Shown: positions 45,478-53,019 of the stretch, in pieces
Layout of the letters: each line of letters starts with the position of its first letter
Position numbering within the stretch: position 1 is the first letter of the stretch
NCBI RefSeq assembly: GCF_014280435.1
Contig: NZ_CP060388.1
Coordinates: 1,426,001 to 1,490,000, forward strand
Length of the DNA stretch: 64,000 nucleotides
Reading direction: 5' to 3'
Origin: Sphingobium sp. KCTC 72723
Lineage (GTDB): Bacteria > Pseudomonadota > Alphaproteobacteria > Sphingomonadales > Sphingomonadaceae
The notes under the pieces: model-generated
Database searches by the model: none
Seen by the model: only the letters and a program-made list of their open reading frames with translations
Told to the model about the DNA's origin: nothing
Program-made: the position numbers and the translations under genes

Positions 45478-45981
45478 ATGGAAAGCGCGAACAGCGCGGT
45501 CCCGGTCAATGCCGGTTCCGCGAAAGATATTATATTGCCCGGCCGGAACGGCAAGCGGACGCCGCAACAGGTGGTCCGCGACGACCGGCTGACCAAGATG
45601 CTGCGCGCGCTGGAACGTGCCGCAAACGCTGGCGTCCCCTGCCCCAGTAATGACGACCTGTCGCGGACGCTGGGTTATGCCAGCCCGTCGAAAGCCTCCG
45701 ACCTGATCGCCATGCTGGAGACTATAGGCTTGATCACGGTCGAGCGCGGCCGCGACACACGGGTCGTGACGATCGTGAAGACCGGGAAGCGGACGGCTGG
45801 CAAGGTCGGCAGGCGCAGGCAGAAAAACGGCTGGACCGACGATCAGGAAGCAATCCTGATGGATGGCATGGCGGAAGGCCTGACCTTCGCGGCCATCGGC
45901 AAGATTCTGAAAAAGAGCAAGAACGCATGCGTCGGCCGGTTCCACGCACTTGCGGCGAGCATGGGGCATCAGGCGGCATGA
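45478..45981 (+). CDS. Winged-helix protein with GcrA-like C-terminal HTH
   Basis: 167 residues (AGGAG seven bases before the ATG). Residues 40-95 form a winged helix (NDDLSRTLGYASPSKASDLIAMLE, ITVERGRDTRVVTIV). Residues 115-160, GWTDDQEAILMDGMAEGLTF then KNACVGRFHAL, have the SANT/GcrA spacing in which W-T opens and N-A-x-x-G-x-x-H closes the domain. GcrA is the alphaproteobacterial cell-cycle factor that works with sigma-70 at methylated promoters. ATGA overlap with the next gene. Confidence 0.6.
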   Translation: MESANSAVPVNAGSAKDIILPGRNGKRTPQQVVRDDRLTKMLRALERAANAGVPCPSNDDLSRTLGYASPSKASDLIAMLETIGLITVERGRDTRVVTIVKTGKRTAGKVGRRRQKNGWTDDQEAILMDGMAEGLTFAAIGKILKKSKNACVGRFHALAASMGHQAA

Positions 45982-46517
45982 GCGTTCATCTGTCATCCCT
46001 TCGCCAGCCCCCCAAGGTCGGACGTTTCTATCTTGTCCCGGTGATCAGGGACTTTCGGTATATGGGCCGTGTCGGTACCTCGCCGGTTATAGGCCCAGCA
46101 CACACTGATAACGGCATCCTGAATTTCCCTCATCGTCATTACCACGTCGACGCCCGCTTCCTCACGGCTGCCCAAGTCAGGTTAATCGAGAACTGGACCG
46201 GCAACACGGTTGATGGCGCTGTCGGGCAATGGCCGCTTCACGACCGAACAGTAGAACTGCCCCGCGGTCGTCCGGCTGTTGCGCGCCGGAAATGCCGATC
46301 TGCGGATTCAAACTATGCCCACGGCGGCAAGCCAACTATTCAGCAGCTCCGCAAGTCATATGGCGATGAGGTGCAACCCGTTCGGTTGCCAGACGGTCGT
46401 GTGCTTTGCCCTCACCGTAAAGCGGATCTGACACAATACCCCGCCGATGGTGATGGCATTGTCACCTGCCCACTGCACGGCCTCCGTGTATGCGTCGGCA
46501 AGGCAGTCGCAGCATGA
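45978..46517 (+). CDS. Prophage protein with a C-terminal Rieske-type motif
   Basis: 179 residues. The last 40 contain C-P-H, 17 residues, then C-P-L-H-G, matching the Rieske iron-sulfur motif CxH-x(15-17)-CxxH exactly. The first 130 residues match no known oxygenase. If the cluster binds, this is an iron-sulfur protein of unknown use in an early phage operon; a structural zinc site is the alternative. Confidence 0.6.
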   Translation: MSVHLSSLRQPPKVGRFYLVPVIRDFRYMGRVGTSPVIGPAHTDNGILNFPHRHYHVDARFLTAAQVRLIENWTGNTVDGAVGQWPLHDRTVELPRGRPAVARRKCRSADSNYAHGGKPTIQQLRKSYGDEVQPVRLPDGRVLCPHRKADLTQYPADGDGIVTCPLHGLRVCVGKAVAA

Positions 46518-46747
46518 CGCGCCGCTACCGCCGTCGCACCTTCGCCGAGGTGTCGGCCCAGGCGCGCAATGATGAACGCGGACAGGTCGCCGACTTCGGT
46601 CGCTGCCAGATCGCCGCGGTCACCAATCTGATCGCGGCTGGCAAAGTTGATGCAGAAGGCGGCACGTTGCTTTGCACCCGGCTGGGCACGTTCGTTGAGC
46701 AGATCGAACAGGGCCTGCATACTGCCCCGGAAGCGCGTGACCAATGA
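46514..46747 (+). CDS. Small prophage protein
   Basis: 77 residues from the ATG at 46514, overlapping the Rieske-motif gene stop. Very basic start (MTRRYRRRTFAEVSAQARN) then an amphipathic helical part. No family recognised. Confidence 0.55.
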   Translation: MTRRYRRRTFAEVSAQARNDERGQVADFGRCQIAAVTNLIAAGKVDAEGGTLLCTRLGTFVEQIEQGLHTAPEARDQ

Positions 46748-47007
46748 CCGGAAAGAGAATCTGGCAGCGCCGCTGTAGCGATGCATCTTCCGGTGCCGAG
46801 CCTATTGGTAATGCCGAGATGGCTGTGCGCCGTGCCGATGGCAGCAATGGCAGTGAACGACTGCACGGCCGCGTCGAGTCGCTGATCGCCCGTACCGCTG
46901 ACACGCTGGCGGTACCCGCTCAGTTCTCCGCCCGTCGGCCGGACTATGCCCGCGCGTATCTGGGTTTCGAGGTCGCCGACGCCGCTGAGGTGTCCAGTGA
47001 AGATTGA
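46744..47007 (+). CDS. Small prophage protein
   Basis: 87 residues, ATGA overlap with the previous gene. Composition is ordinary, with an Arg-rich first third and acidic end (AEVSSED). No motif recognised; supported by operon position and tight overlaps. Confidence 0.5.
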   Translation: MTGKRIWQRRCSDASSGAEPIGNAEMAVRRADGSNGSERLHGRVESLIARTADTLAVPAQFSARRPDYARAYLGFEVADAAEVSSED

Positions 47008-47230
47008 GCCACGCCCCGCAACTCCGGAGCAACAGCGCGAGCGGCTGGTGGCTGCAGTGACCTTTGGCGAGGCTCGTCGTGATCGGGCGGCTGCGAAACA
47101 CGCGGCTGCCGTCACCGAACGAGATGCCTCCGTCGCCGATCTGGAAAGGGCAAAAGCCCACTTGGCTCACTGGGATGTCGCGCATCCCGACCCGCAGAGA
47201 TCTATTTTTGAGGAGATACCGAATGTCTGA
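46997..47230 (+). CDS. Small coiled-coil prophage protein
   Basis: 77 residues from a GTG at 46997 with GAGG upstream. One long helix ([37 protein letters not shown]). It overlaps the previous gene by 11 bases and the GapR-like gene by eight. Confidence 0.55.
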   Translation: MKIEPRPATPEQQRERLVAAVTFGEARRDRAAAKHAAAVTERDASVADLERAKAHLAHWDVAHPDPQRSIFEEIPNV

Positions 47231-47465
47231 AGGCAATGTCGCCGCCGACCAATTGCGCTTGCTCATCGAGCGGATCGAAAGGCTCTCAGAAGAAGACAAG
47301 GGGATCAGGGACGACATTAAGGACGTCTATCTGGAGGCGAAGGCCACCGGCTACGACCCTAAGATCATGCGCCAGATCGTCCGCCTGCGGAAGATGCAGC
47401 CGCATGACCGGCAGGAGATGGAGGCCATCCTCCAGACCTATCTTGCCGCGCTAGGGATGGAGTAA
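47223..47465 (+). CDS. GapR-like (DUF2312/UPF0335) DNA-binding protein
   Basis: 80 residues: [40 protein letters not shown], then [28 protein letters not shown]. This is the full DUF2312 domain. In alphaproteobacteria the chromosomal member GapR binds overtwisted AT-rich DNA and aids replication. A phage copy next to RusA and replication genes suggests a role in phage DNA replication. Confidence 0.9.
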   Translation: MSEGNVAADQLRLLIERIERLSEEDKGIRDDIKDVYLEAKATGYDPKIMRQIVRLRKMQPHDRQEMEAILQTYLAALGME

Positions 47466-47470
47466 GGGCG

Positions 47471-47824
47471 ATTTCCAACTCGGTCCGCCTTCCCTGGCCA
47501 TCGCGCCCGCTTTCGCCAAACTTCCATGGCAAGATGCGCGACAAGTTGCGGGCGAAGAAATCCTATCGCCAGGCGTGCTGGGCAGCCTCATTGGAGGCAA
47601 AGCTCCGCGCGCCTGACAGTGAGAGGATCGCGCTGCGCATTGAATTCTTCCCGCCAGACCGACGGTCGCGGGATGACGACAATCTTATTGCCAGCTTCAA
47701 GCATGGTCGGGACGGCGTCGCGCTGGCGGTGAAGGTGGACGATAAACGGTTCCGCACCGTTCCCATATTTCATGATGAGATCGTGCCTGGCGGCGAAATC
47801 ATCGTCACGTTGGAGCCGCTATGA
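47471..47824 (+). CDS. rusA: RusA-type Holliday junction resolvase
   Basis: The core FFPPDRRSRDDDNLIASFKH through GRDGVALAVKVDDKRF carries the RusA acidic residues (D-D-D-N and later D-D). Family resemblance begins upstream of the first ATG (47534) at LPWPSRPLSPNFHGKM, so I extend the gene to an ATT at 47471 behind GGAGTAAGGG. No ATG, GTG or TTG lies between the upstream stop at 47405 and 47534. The 3' end overlaps the next ATG by four bases. Confidence 0.8.
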   Translation: MSNSVRLPWPSRPLSPNFHGKMRDKLRAKKSYRQACWAASLEAKLRAPDSERIALRIEFFPPDRRSRDDDNLIASFKHGRDGVALAVKVDDKRFRTVPIFHDEIVPGGEIIVTLEPL

Positions 47825-48666
47825 GCAAGCGTCCTGCATTTCAATTCTATCCCGGTGACTGGCGCACCGATCCGGGCCTGCGGCTTTGCACCATGCTCGC
47901 GCGTGGGCTTTGGATCGAGATGATGGCGATCATGCATGAGGGGGAGCCTTATGGACATCTGACCGCCCAGGGTCGCCCTATCTCCGATGACATGCTCGCT
48001 CGCCTCGTGGGCGAAAGCCCGGCGGCGGTGAAGCGCGCCATCAAGGATCTGGACGCGAACGGCGTGTTCTCGCGCACCGATGATGGCGTGATCTACAGCC
48101 GTCGCATGGTGCGTGATGAGGCGGTTCGTGATGCGCGCGCCGCCGGTGGATCGCTGGGCAAGGTCCATGGCCAAAAGGGGGCTTCCCATGGAACAAAGGG
48201 GGGGCGTCCTCGCAACGAGAAACCCCCCTTGGATGATGATATAAGGGGGGTTATTTTACCCCCCCCTTCTTCTTCATCTCCTTCTCCATCTTCAATTGTT
48301 GTTGGTGATGATGATGCAGGCGCGATCGATATCGCTGCCCTGACCGACGAACTGGCAAGGATGGCGAGAGTTCGCCACGTCGATCCCAGCCGCATCGGTC
48401 AACACATCGACCTGATCCGAGAATGGATCGGCCATGGCGCAACGCCCGACGACATGCGGGATGCGGTGCGCGAAGGCATCACATCAGCGTCAGCCGCCAT
48501 CCACAGCCTCAAATATTTCAGCGGCGCAGTCCGCCTCAAGGTCGCCAAACGGGAGAATGAACATGGGTCATCTGGTGAAGGTTCAGCCGCAGCGCACAGC
48601 GGTGACGAATTACTGCGAGCCGCCGCTGCACGCCGCGCTCGCCGCCGCGCTGGACAGTCGGATTAG
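47821..48666 (+). CDS. Phage replication-organizer-like protein
   Basis: 281 residues. The start FQFYPGDWRTDPGLRLCTM, LARGLWIEMMAIMHEGEPYG and RLVGESPAAVKRAIKDLDANG form an N-terminal winged helix typical of O-like replication proteins in alphaproteobacterial phages. The middle is a low-complexity linker encoded by runs of C, G and CTT near 48225-48320; the C-terminus is basic. C and G runs could pair into hairpins inside the gene, as at a phage origin. Confidence 0.7.
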   Translation: MSKRPAFQFYPGDWRTDPGLRLCTMLARGLWIEMMAIMHEGEPYGHLTAQGRPISDDMLARLVGESPAAVKRAIKDLDANGVFSRTDDGVIYSRRMVRDEAVRDARAAGGSLGKVHGQKGASHGTKGGRPRNEKPPLDDDIRGVILPPPSSSSPSPSSIVVGDDDAGAIDIAALTDELARMARVRHVDPSRIGQHIDLIREWIGHGATPDDMRDAVREGITSASAAIHSLKYFSGAVRLKVAKRENEHGSSGEGSAAAHSGDELLRAAAARRARRRAGQSD

Positions 48667-49114
48667 CGTGTTGGAGCTTAAGGTTCCAGGTCCCGTGGGC
48701 CGCGCTGCACTTCAGGCATATGTTGATGCGGCTCGACCACCTCTCGCCGATGAAGAGGAGATCGACACAATCATTTCGGGCCTGGCCGTGGCACTTCCGC
48801 GCGCAAAGGGCGACGGCGCTGTAGCCGAGGCAAAGCTGGACATTTACGCATCCGCCCTCGCCGACATCCCATTGGTCGACCTGCGCGCGGGTGCCGATCA
48901 TCTGATCAATACGGCCCGGTTCTTTCCCACTGTATCCGAGATCCGCGCCGCCGCTGCGCGCACCAGGGGCAAGCGCACAGCGCGCATAGCGCGGGCGGAG
49001 ATGATGATGCTGCGACATGACCGGGAATGGGTGCCGCCATACGACGCGGAGCATTCGGCGCAGGTTGAGGCGACGGTCAGCGATGCGCTGGCGTCCCATC
49101 CTTCGAAGCGGTAA
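48563..49114 (+). CDS. Prophage replication-region protein
   Basis: 183 residues from the ATG at 48563 (GGGAG seven bases upstream; an ATG two codons earlier is too close). It overlaps the previous gene by 104 bases in another frame. Helical C-terminal half (AKLDIYASALADIPLVDLRAGADHLI, FFPTVSEIRAAA) resembles small loader/accessory proteins encoded after O-like genes. Function is inferred from position. Confidence 0.55.
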   Translation: MGHLVKVQPQRTAVTNYCEPPLHAALAAALDSRISVLELKVPGPVGRAALQAYVDAARPPLADEEEIDTIISGLAVALPRAKGDGAVAEAKLDIYASALADIPLVDLRAGADHLINTARFFPTVSEIRAAAARTRGKRTARIARAEMMMLRHDREWVPPYDAEHSAQVEATVSDALASHPSKR

Positions 49115-49143
49115 AGAACAAGAGAAGAACGGAGCAAGCGGGC

Positions 49144-49716
49144 ATGAGCGGGCATAGGGCAACAGATTGGTGTATCGTGCGCACGTCGAGCGCTGGGACA
49201 CTTGCCGTCGCCAGCGCGCTGGCAGACGCTGGCATTGAAGCATGGACACCCATCGGGATCGCGGTCAAGCGCGTGGGCAAGATGCGCGAGCGGGTCGAGC
49301 AGACTGCGCCGCTGATGCCCACATTCGCCTTTGCCCGCTATGACCGGATCGCAGATGTGCTGGCCATGGCGCACTCGCCGACGCCTTCATATCAGGTATG
49401 GGACAAGGATCAGCGCAGAATGGTTATGCGCGGATGCCCGTTCTTCAGGGTGTTCCGCCATGGTTTGACCTATCCTGCGGTGAGTGATCGTGAGCTTGAT
49501 CAGCTGCGCGTTGCTGAGCAACACGGCCGCCCAATTGAGCATGTGCGGATGTTCACGCCGGGCGAGGCGGTGCGGTGCGGTGACATGCCCAGCTTCGAAG
49601 GGCTGGTAGGCATTATCGAAGAGGTGCAGGGCAGCTATGCGCATGTGCGGTTTACTGGCTTTGGCGGACACGCCAGGGTGAAGGTCAATTCACGCCGCCT
49701 TCTATCGGCCGCTTGA
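49144..49716 (+). CDS. NusG-like transcription factor, possible late antiterminator
   Basis: 190 residues. The first 110 read as an NGN domain (WCIVRTSSAGTLAVASALAD, GIEAWTPIGIAVKRVGKMR, LMPTFAFARYDRI), and the last 60 as a KOW domain (PSFEGLVGIIEEVQGSYAHVRF). NusG paralogues such as RfaH and LoaP steer RNA polymerase through terminators. The place, last gene before cos and terS, is where lambda keeps Q. Function is inference. Confidence 0.65.
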   Translation: MSGHRATDWCIVRTSSAGTLAVASALADAGIEAWTPIGIAVKRVGKMRERVEQTAPLMPTFAFARYDRIADVLAMAHSPTPSYQVWDKDQRRMVMRGCPFFRVFRHGLTYPAVSDRELDQLRVAEQHGRPIEHVRMFTPGEAVRCGDMPSFEGLVGIIEEVQGSYAHVRFTGFGGHARVKVNSRRLLSAA

Positions 49717-49876
49717 CGACTGCGGAACATATCATATACATCTGCGTCTTCGCCGCGCAGCGCGGCATAGGCATTTGCCGAAGTGTGGCCTAGCCACTGC
49801 GGTCGCCGATCCACCGATCATGCTTTCGGGGTTGTGCGACGCATTTCTGTGATCACTGATCGAGATGGAGCGAGCC

Positions 49877-50050
49877 ATGCAGCATCGCTTATGCCCGGCT
49901 GACCACATGGAGCGCCTGGCCGGCGAACTGCACAGCGTGGCATTCGACATGCGCGAGCCGTCGCGGTCCATCGGGCGGGCGGAGCGGATCATCAGCGAGG
50001 TGGAGCGCATCGTGGCCGAGGCACGGGCCGTGGTGCGCGGGAGGGGGTGA
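49877..50050 (+). CDS. Small prophage protein before cos
   Basis: 57 residues from the ATG at 49877 (GGAG upstream). Helical: LCPADHMERLAGELHSVAFD, then SEVERIVAEARAVVRG. No family recognised. The 160 bases before it hold no other gene. Confidence 0.5.
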   Translation: MQHRLCPADHMERLAGELHSVAFDMREPSRSIGRAERIISEVERIVAEARAVVRGRG

Positions 50051-50061
50051 CGCCGCCCCTC

Positions 50062-50138
50062 CCCCCCCCTGCCCTTGGGTCCTTCCGGGCGGATCTCCCT
50101 ATACGGGGGGCAAAGGCGCAGAAGCTCGCTAGCCACAG
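50062..50138. other. Putative cos (cosN) region of the prophage
   Basis: A 77-base segment just before terS recurs without gaps at 54086-54162, just before the satellite terS, with only five differences. It contains a run of C, GGGCGGATCTC (compare lambda cosN, which has GGGCGGCGACCT) and CTATACGGGGGGC. Position upstream of terS is that of cos in lambda-type phages. The 80 bases after it, before terS, do not match between the copies, as expected for TerS-specific binding sites. Confidence 0.7.
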
Positions 50139-50217
50139 AAACTGCCTTAGTTCTTCCTCCCTAAAGTAATAGGCGACGGTTTTCTGCGGGTTTCACAGTA
50201 ATCGAACAGGGAAGTGC

Positions 50218-50709
50218 ATGGACATCGACCTGAGCGAGCCGACCCGGCCACACCTTGCCGCTCTGTTCGGATGCTCCAGCCGCTGGATTGGCGAACTGCG
50301 ATCGAAGGGCGACCTGCCTGCGGATGGCGCTAGCTGGGCCGAAAACCTTGAGGCCTACGTCAGCATCAAGATCGGGCGGCATGATCCCGATGCCCTCGAT
50401 CTGGAATCGGAGCGCGCGCGCCTTGCCAAGGAACAGGCCGACGGCAAGGCCATGGACAATGCCGAGCGCCGCAAGGAGTTGGCGAACCGCACCGACATGA
50501 TCGCCGCAGGCGCGGGCGTCATCATCATGGCGGTTTCCCGGTTGCAGCAGGTCGGCGCGCAGGTGGCGCAGGGCGATGTGAAGCTGCGCAAGAGGATCGA
50601 AACCGCAATCAATGACGTGCTGACCGATCTTAGCATGACACGCATCGAGGAGGCGGTTGGCGGGGGCTTTGATGACGAAGACGCCCCCGGAGACGACGAC
50701 GAAGATTGA
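50218..50709 (+). CDS. terS: Prophage terminase small subunit (Nu1-like)
   Basis: 163 residues. An N-terminal winged-helix part (HLAALFGCSSRWIGELRSKGDLP) recognises DNA; a helical C-terminal part (MAVSRLQQVGAQVAQGDVKLRKRIE) should bind TerL. The acidic tail DDEDAPGDDDED is extra. The C-terminal half is closely similar to the satellite TerS at 54243-54725, the N-terminal half is not. Confidence 0.85.
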   Translation: MDIDLSEPTRPHLAALFGCSSRWIGELRSKGDLPADGASWAENLEAYVSIKIGRHDPDALDLESERARLAKEQADGKAMDNAERRKELANRTDMIAAGAGVIIMAVSRLQQVGAQVAQGDVKLRKRIETAINDVLTDLSMTRIEEAVGGGFDDEDAPGDDDED

Positions 50710-50988
50710 GGCGCTGCGCATCACCAGCGTTGACGGCGCGGTCGTCGCTCAGCACTGGCTGGCGGCTTTCGCTCCAAAGATGCGGCCGAAGCTGTCGCAG
50801 TTCATGTGCGACCACGCCCGGTCCGATGATGGCGCGAAGATCCGGCCGTTCCCCTTCCAGTCCGACATGGCGGACGCCTTCACCGACCCGGAAACGTCCC
50901 AGGTCTCCGTCCGTAAGAGCAGCCGCATCGGCTACTCCACAATCCTGCAATCGTTCGTCGCATGGCGCATCGCTTATGATCCGGCGCG
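50672..50988 (+). pseudogene. terL: terL, 5' part (interrupted terminase large subunit)
   Basis: From the ATG at 50672, overlapping terS by 38 bases. Encodes the TerS-binding N-terminus and the lambda gpA-type Walker A (VRKSSRIGYST). At IAYDPAR the phage sequence stops and satellite DNA begins; the frame then ends at 51079 after 30 foreign codons. Continues at 61370. Joined, the parts give 1,998 bases, exactly 666 codons. Confidence 0.92.
50980..50988. repeat. Satellite left attachment core (attL)
   Basis: TCCGGCGCG here and at 61361-61369 are the direct repeats at the two junctions of the inserted element. Phage coding sequence ends here and resumes in frame after the right copy. Confidence 0.8.
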
Positions 50989-51162
50989 GAAACTGATTAA
51001 TCCGCCAAAAAGAACCAATTACATCAATAATAACAGTACCTTAGGCTCGCTCCGGCGGGCCATTTTTTCATCCTTATAACCCCCAACCACCACAAGCCGA
51101 AAGGCTTAAGATTCAACTACTTACAATCAGGCGCGGCTGGCCCGTGTCGCAAGGAGTGTCGC

Positions 51163-51387
51163 ATGAGCGTTGCAAGAGACGATAAGCAATCTGACCTTTT
51201 AACGGGTGTCGCGGCGATTGCCGAGCACCTAGATTGGCCTGAGCGCAGAGTGCTTTACCAGCATGAAAAGGGCCTAATCCCTACATTCCGCCAAGGGCGT
51301 TTGATTTGCGCGCTCCGCTCCGCCCTCGCCGAGCATTTCGCCGAACAGACGCGCGCGGCGCGGGCAGGCAGCGATGCCAAGCCTTGA
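51163..51387 (+). CDS. Small HTH protein at the satellite left end
   Basis: 74 residues (AAGGAG six bases before the ATG). TGVAAIAEHLDWPERRVLYQHEKGLIPTFRQGRLICALRSAL is a MerR/AlpA-like winged helix. The C-terminal CALRSALAEHFAEQTR is repeated in the 59339 protein, down to the DNA level. Candidate excisionase or regulator. The 174 bases before it hold only the att flank. Confidence 0.65.
   Translation: MSVARDDKQSDLLTGVAAIAEHLDWPERRVLYQHEKGLIPTFRQGRLICALRSALAEHFAEQTRAARAGSDAKP
51307..51353. repeat. 47-bp direct repeat, left copy
   Basis: Matches 59579-59625 with one mismatch. Both lie in the 3' parts of HTH genes near the two ends of the satellite. Recombination between them would delete 8.27 kb, including cos, terS and all cargo. 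Confidence 0.85.
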
Positions 51388-51583
51388 GCTTACCGGCCGG
51401 GCCATCGTGCTTGACTGGCAAGGCCGAAGCATGATCCGCCTGCGCGTCCAGCCGCCCCGCATTGGCGGCTCTGACGATGCAGACCCAGCCGACGCGCTGT
51501 TCACCTCCGCCCTGACCGCCTCCCGCGCCGCTGGAGAGCTTTCCGTCGCCCACGGCTGGCCCATCGTCGCCGCCTTCGCCTGA
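51374..51583 (+). CDS. Small satellite protein
   Basis: 69 residues, overlapping the HTH gene by 14 bases. Mixed strand-helix pattern (TGRAIVLDWQGRSMIRLRVQPP, then LFTSALTASRAAGELSVAHGW). No family recognised. Confidence 0.5.
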   Translation: MPSLELTGRAIVLDWQGRSMIRLRVQPPRIGGSDDADPADALFTSALTASRAAGELSVAHGWPIVAAFA

Positions 51584-51630
51584 GCGCGCCCCTGAGCGGC
51601 CTCCCTGCCGCCCTCCCGAGGAAATGCCCC

Positions 51631-51876
51631 ATGAAGAAACGCCAATCCGGCGCGCATCGTCGCGGCCGGGCAGAAATCCATGCGCCCTATTGCCTCCTGA
51701 TCCGCCGCACCCGGTACGACTTCCGCGTCGATGTCAGACCGGATCATATCGACAGCGCCGCCATGAACCTGGGGTTCGACGCTCTCGCCGACGCTCGCGA
51801 CTATGCCGCCCGGCTGGCCGCCAGGCGCGGCTGGGAGGTGGACGATCGCACCACGCCGAGCGGTGCGGCCCAATGA
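51631..51876 (+). CDS. Small basic satellite protein
   Basis: 81 residues (GAGGAA upstream). Basic N-terminus (MKKRQSGAHRRGRAE), then a small alpha/beta domain (YCLLIRRTRYDFRVDVRPDH, DARDYAARLAARRGWEV). No family recognised. Its stop overlaps the ATG of a 22-residue reading frame. Confidence 0.5.
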   Translation: MKKRQSGAHRRGRAEIHAPYCLLIRRTRYDFRVDVRPDHIDSAAMNLGFDALADARDYAARLAARRGWEVDDRTTPSGAAQ

Positions 51877-51941
51877 GCGAGGCCGCCACCGCCGCCCTCA
51901 CCCGCACCATGCCAGCCGCGACGGGGGCGCACCTTGCATGA
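51873..51941 (+). CDS. 22-residue coupled reading frame
   Basis: ATG overlaps the previous stop and its own stop overlaps the next ATG (both ATGA). The peptide MSEAATAALTRTMPAATGA has no recognisable function. It may exist only to couple translation of the two larger genes. Confidence 0.3.
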   Translation: MSEAATAALTRTMPAATGAHLA

Positions 51942-52654
51942 GCTTTTCAGCCATCGCATGGGCGGCGACACAGGACACCGGAAACATGGCCGCCAAAATG
52001 GCTCTGCTCGCACTGGCCAACTGGGCAGACGATAGCGCCCGGGCTTTCCCATCGACCGCAGCCCTAGCCGCCTTCGGCAACATGGACGTTAAAACGGCGA
52101 TCACTGCTATTGCCCGGCTCGAGGCCATGGGCTTTGTGTCAGACACGGGCGAACGTCGCGGCCGGACCCGTCAAATCAAGGTCTATGCCATCAACCTTGA
52201 TCGACCGCCCGAAAAGGCAAAGGCCACCAAAAGCGGAACACTTCCGAAAACGGAAGACTTCCAAAAGCGGAACACTTCCGTTTTTCCCGGGGAAGACACC
52301 CGAAAACGGGTGACGGACACTATCAGGGACACGGTAGATATAGATGCTAACGCATCTATCCCCGAAGATGCCGAAATTGGGCATGAACCGGATGCCCTTA
52401 GACCAGAGCATTTCGTGGAAATATGGAACGCGCTTGCTGCCCGTCTGGGCAAGCCGTCAATCCGTAGCCTGACGCCCGAGCGCCGCCAGAAGCTCAAGGC
52501 GCGGATGGCTGAATATTCAATCGAAGACTTCAAGCAGGTGCTGGCCAGCATCGATCACTCCCCCTTCCTGCGCGACGGCCGGTTTCTCACCTTTGATTGG
52601 ATCATCGGCAAGGCCAATTTCCTCAAGGTGCTGGAAGGGAATTACAACCGATGA
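51938..52654 (+). CDS. Satellite replication initiator-like protein
   Basis: 238 residues. An N-terminal winged helix (KMALLALANWADDSARAFPS, NMDVKTAITAIARLEAMGFV) is of the O/RepA type. A basic linker follows, then a helical C-terminal domain (LRPEHFVEIWNALAARLGKPSI). The linker codons contain three 17-bp iterons, as lambda O contains ori. Likely the satellite's own replication initiator. Confidence 0.65.
   Translation: MSFSAIAWAATQDTGNMAAKMALLALANWADDSARAFPSTAALAAFGNMDVKTAITAIARLEAMGFVSDTGERRGRTRQIKVYAINLDRPPEKAKATKSGTLPKTEDFQKRNTSVFPGEDTRKRVTDTIRDTVDIDANASIPEDAEIGHEPDALRPEHFVEIWNALAARLGKPSIRSLTPERRQKLKARMAEYSIEDFKQVLASIDHSPFLRDGRFLTFDWIIGKANFLKVLEGNYNR
52227..52277. repeat. Three 17-bp iterons, candidate satellite origin
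   Basis: CCAAAAGCGGAACACTT, CCGAAAACGGAAGACTT and CCAAAAGCGGAACACTT lie head to tail. The first and third are identical. Seventeen is not a multiple of three, so the repeat is not kept for the protein. Each unit holds the partial palindrome CGGAA/TTCC. Position inside the initiator gene is like lambda ori. Confidence 0.7.
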
Positions 52655-53019
52655 AAGCAAACCCCCTTGGCAACGCACAAGCCATATCATCGGGCGGCTG
52701 GAGCGAGCAGCGCATGCTCGAATGGTGTCACGAGAACAACCGCTGGGCATACGACATCGGCATGCGCAGGTGGCATTACGTCCAATCGGGTCAAGACGGC
52801 AAGGCTGCGAATTTGCAGATGGTCGACGGCATCACCGCAGATGAAGTCTGGACGATCTCGCGCGGCAAGCATCTCGCTTATGCCAATTGGGCGCCGGAGC
52901 GCCTCGACAAGCTGGAGCGTCGCTGTCGCTGGCTGATCGAGCGCGGCATGCCGCCAGAAGCCTTCGCAACTCTCTGCGCCCGGCACGGCTGGGCTACACC
53001 CCGGAGTGCAGCAGCATGA
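52651..53019 (+). CDS. Satellite protein after the initiator gene
   Basis: 122 residues, ATGA overlap with the initiator gene. Aromatic-rich, small domain (GGWSEQRMLEWCHENNRWAY, RWHYVQSGQDGKAANLQMVDG). The C-terminal helix (RRCRWLIERGMPPEAFATLC) is basic. Possibly a replication accessory protein by position; no family recognised. Confidence 0.5.
   Translation: MKANPLGNAQAISSGGWSEQRMLEWCHENNRWAYDIGMRRWHYVQSGQDGKAANLQMVDGITADEVWTISRGKHLAYANWAPERLDKLERRCRWLIERGMPPEAFATLCARHGWATPRSAAA

Noticed and set aside
50657..51079. A complete 140-residue gene after prophage terS
   Set aside because: The last 30 codons are satellite DNA; the rest is the 5' end of terL, whose continuation is at 61370.
52227..52277. 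CRISPR array
   Set aside because: Three contiguous 17-base units without spacers, inside a coding gene; no cas genes in the window.
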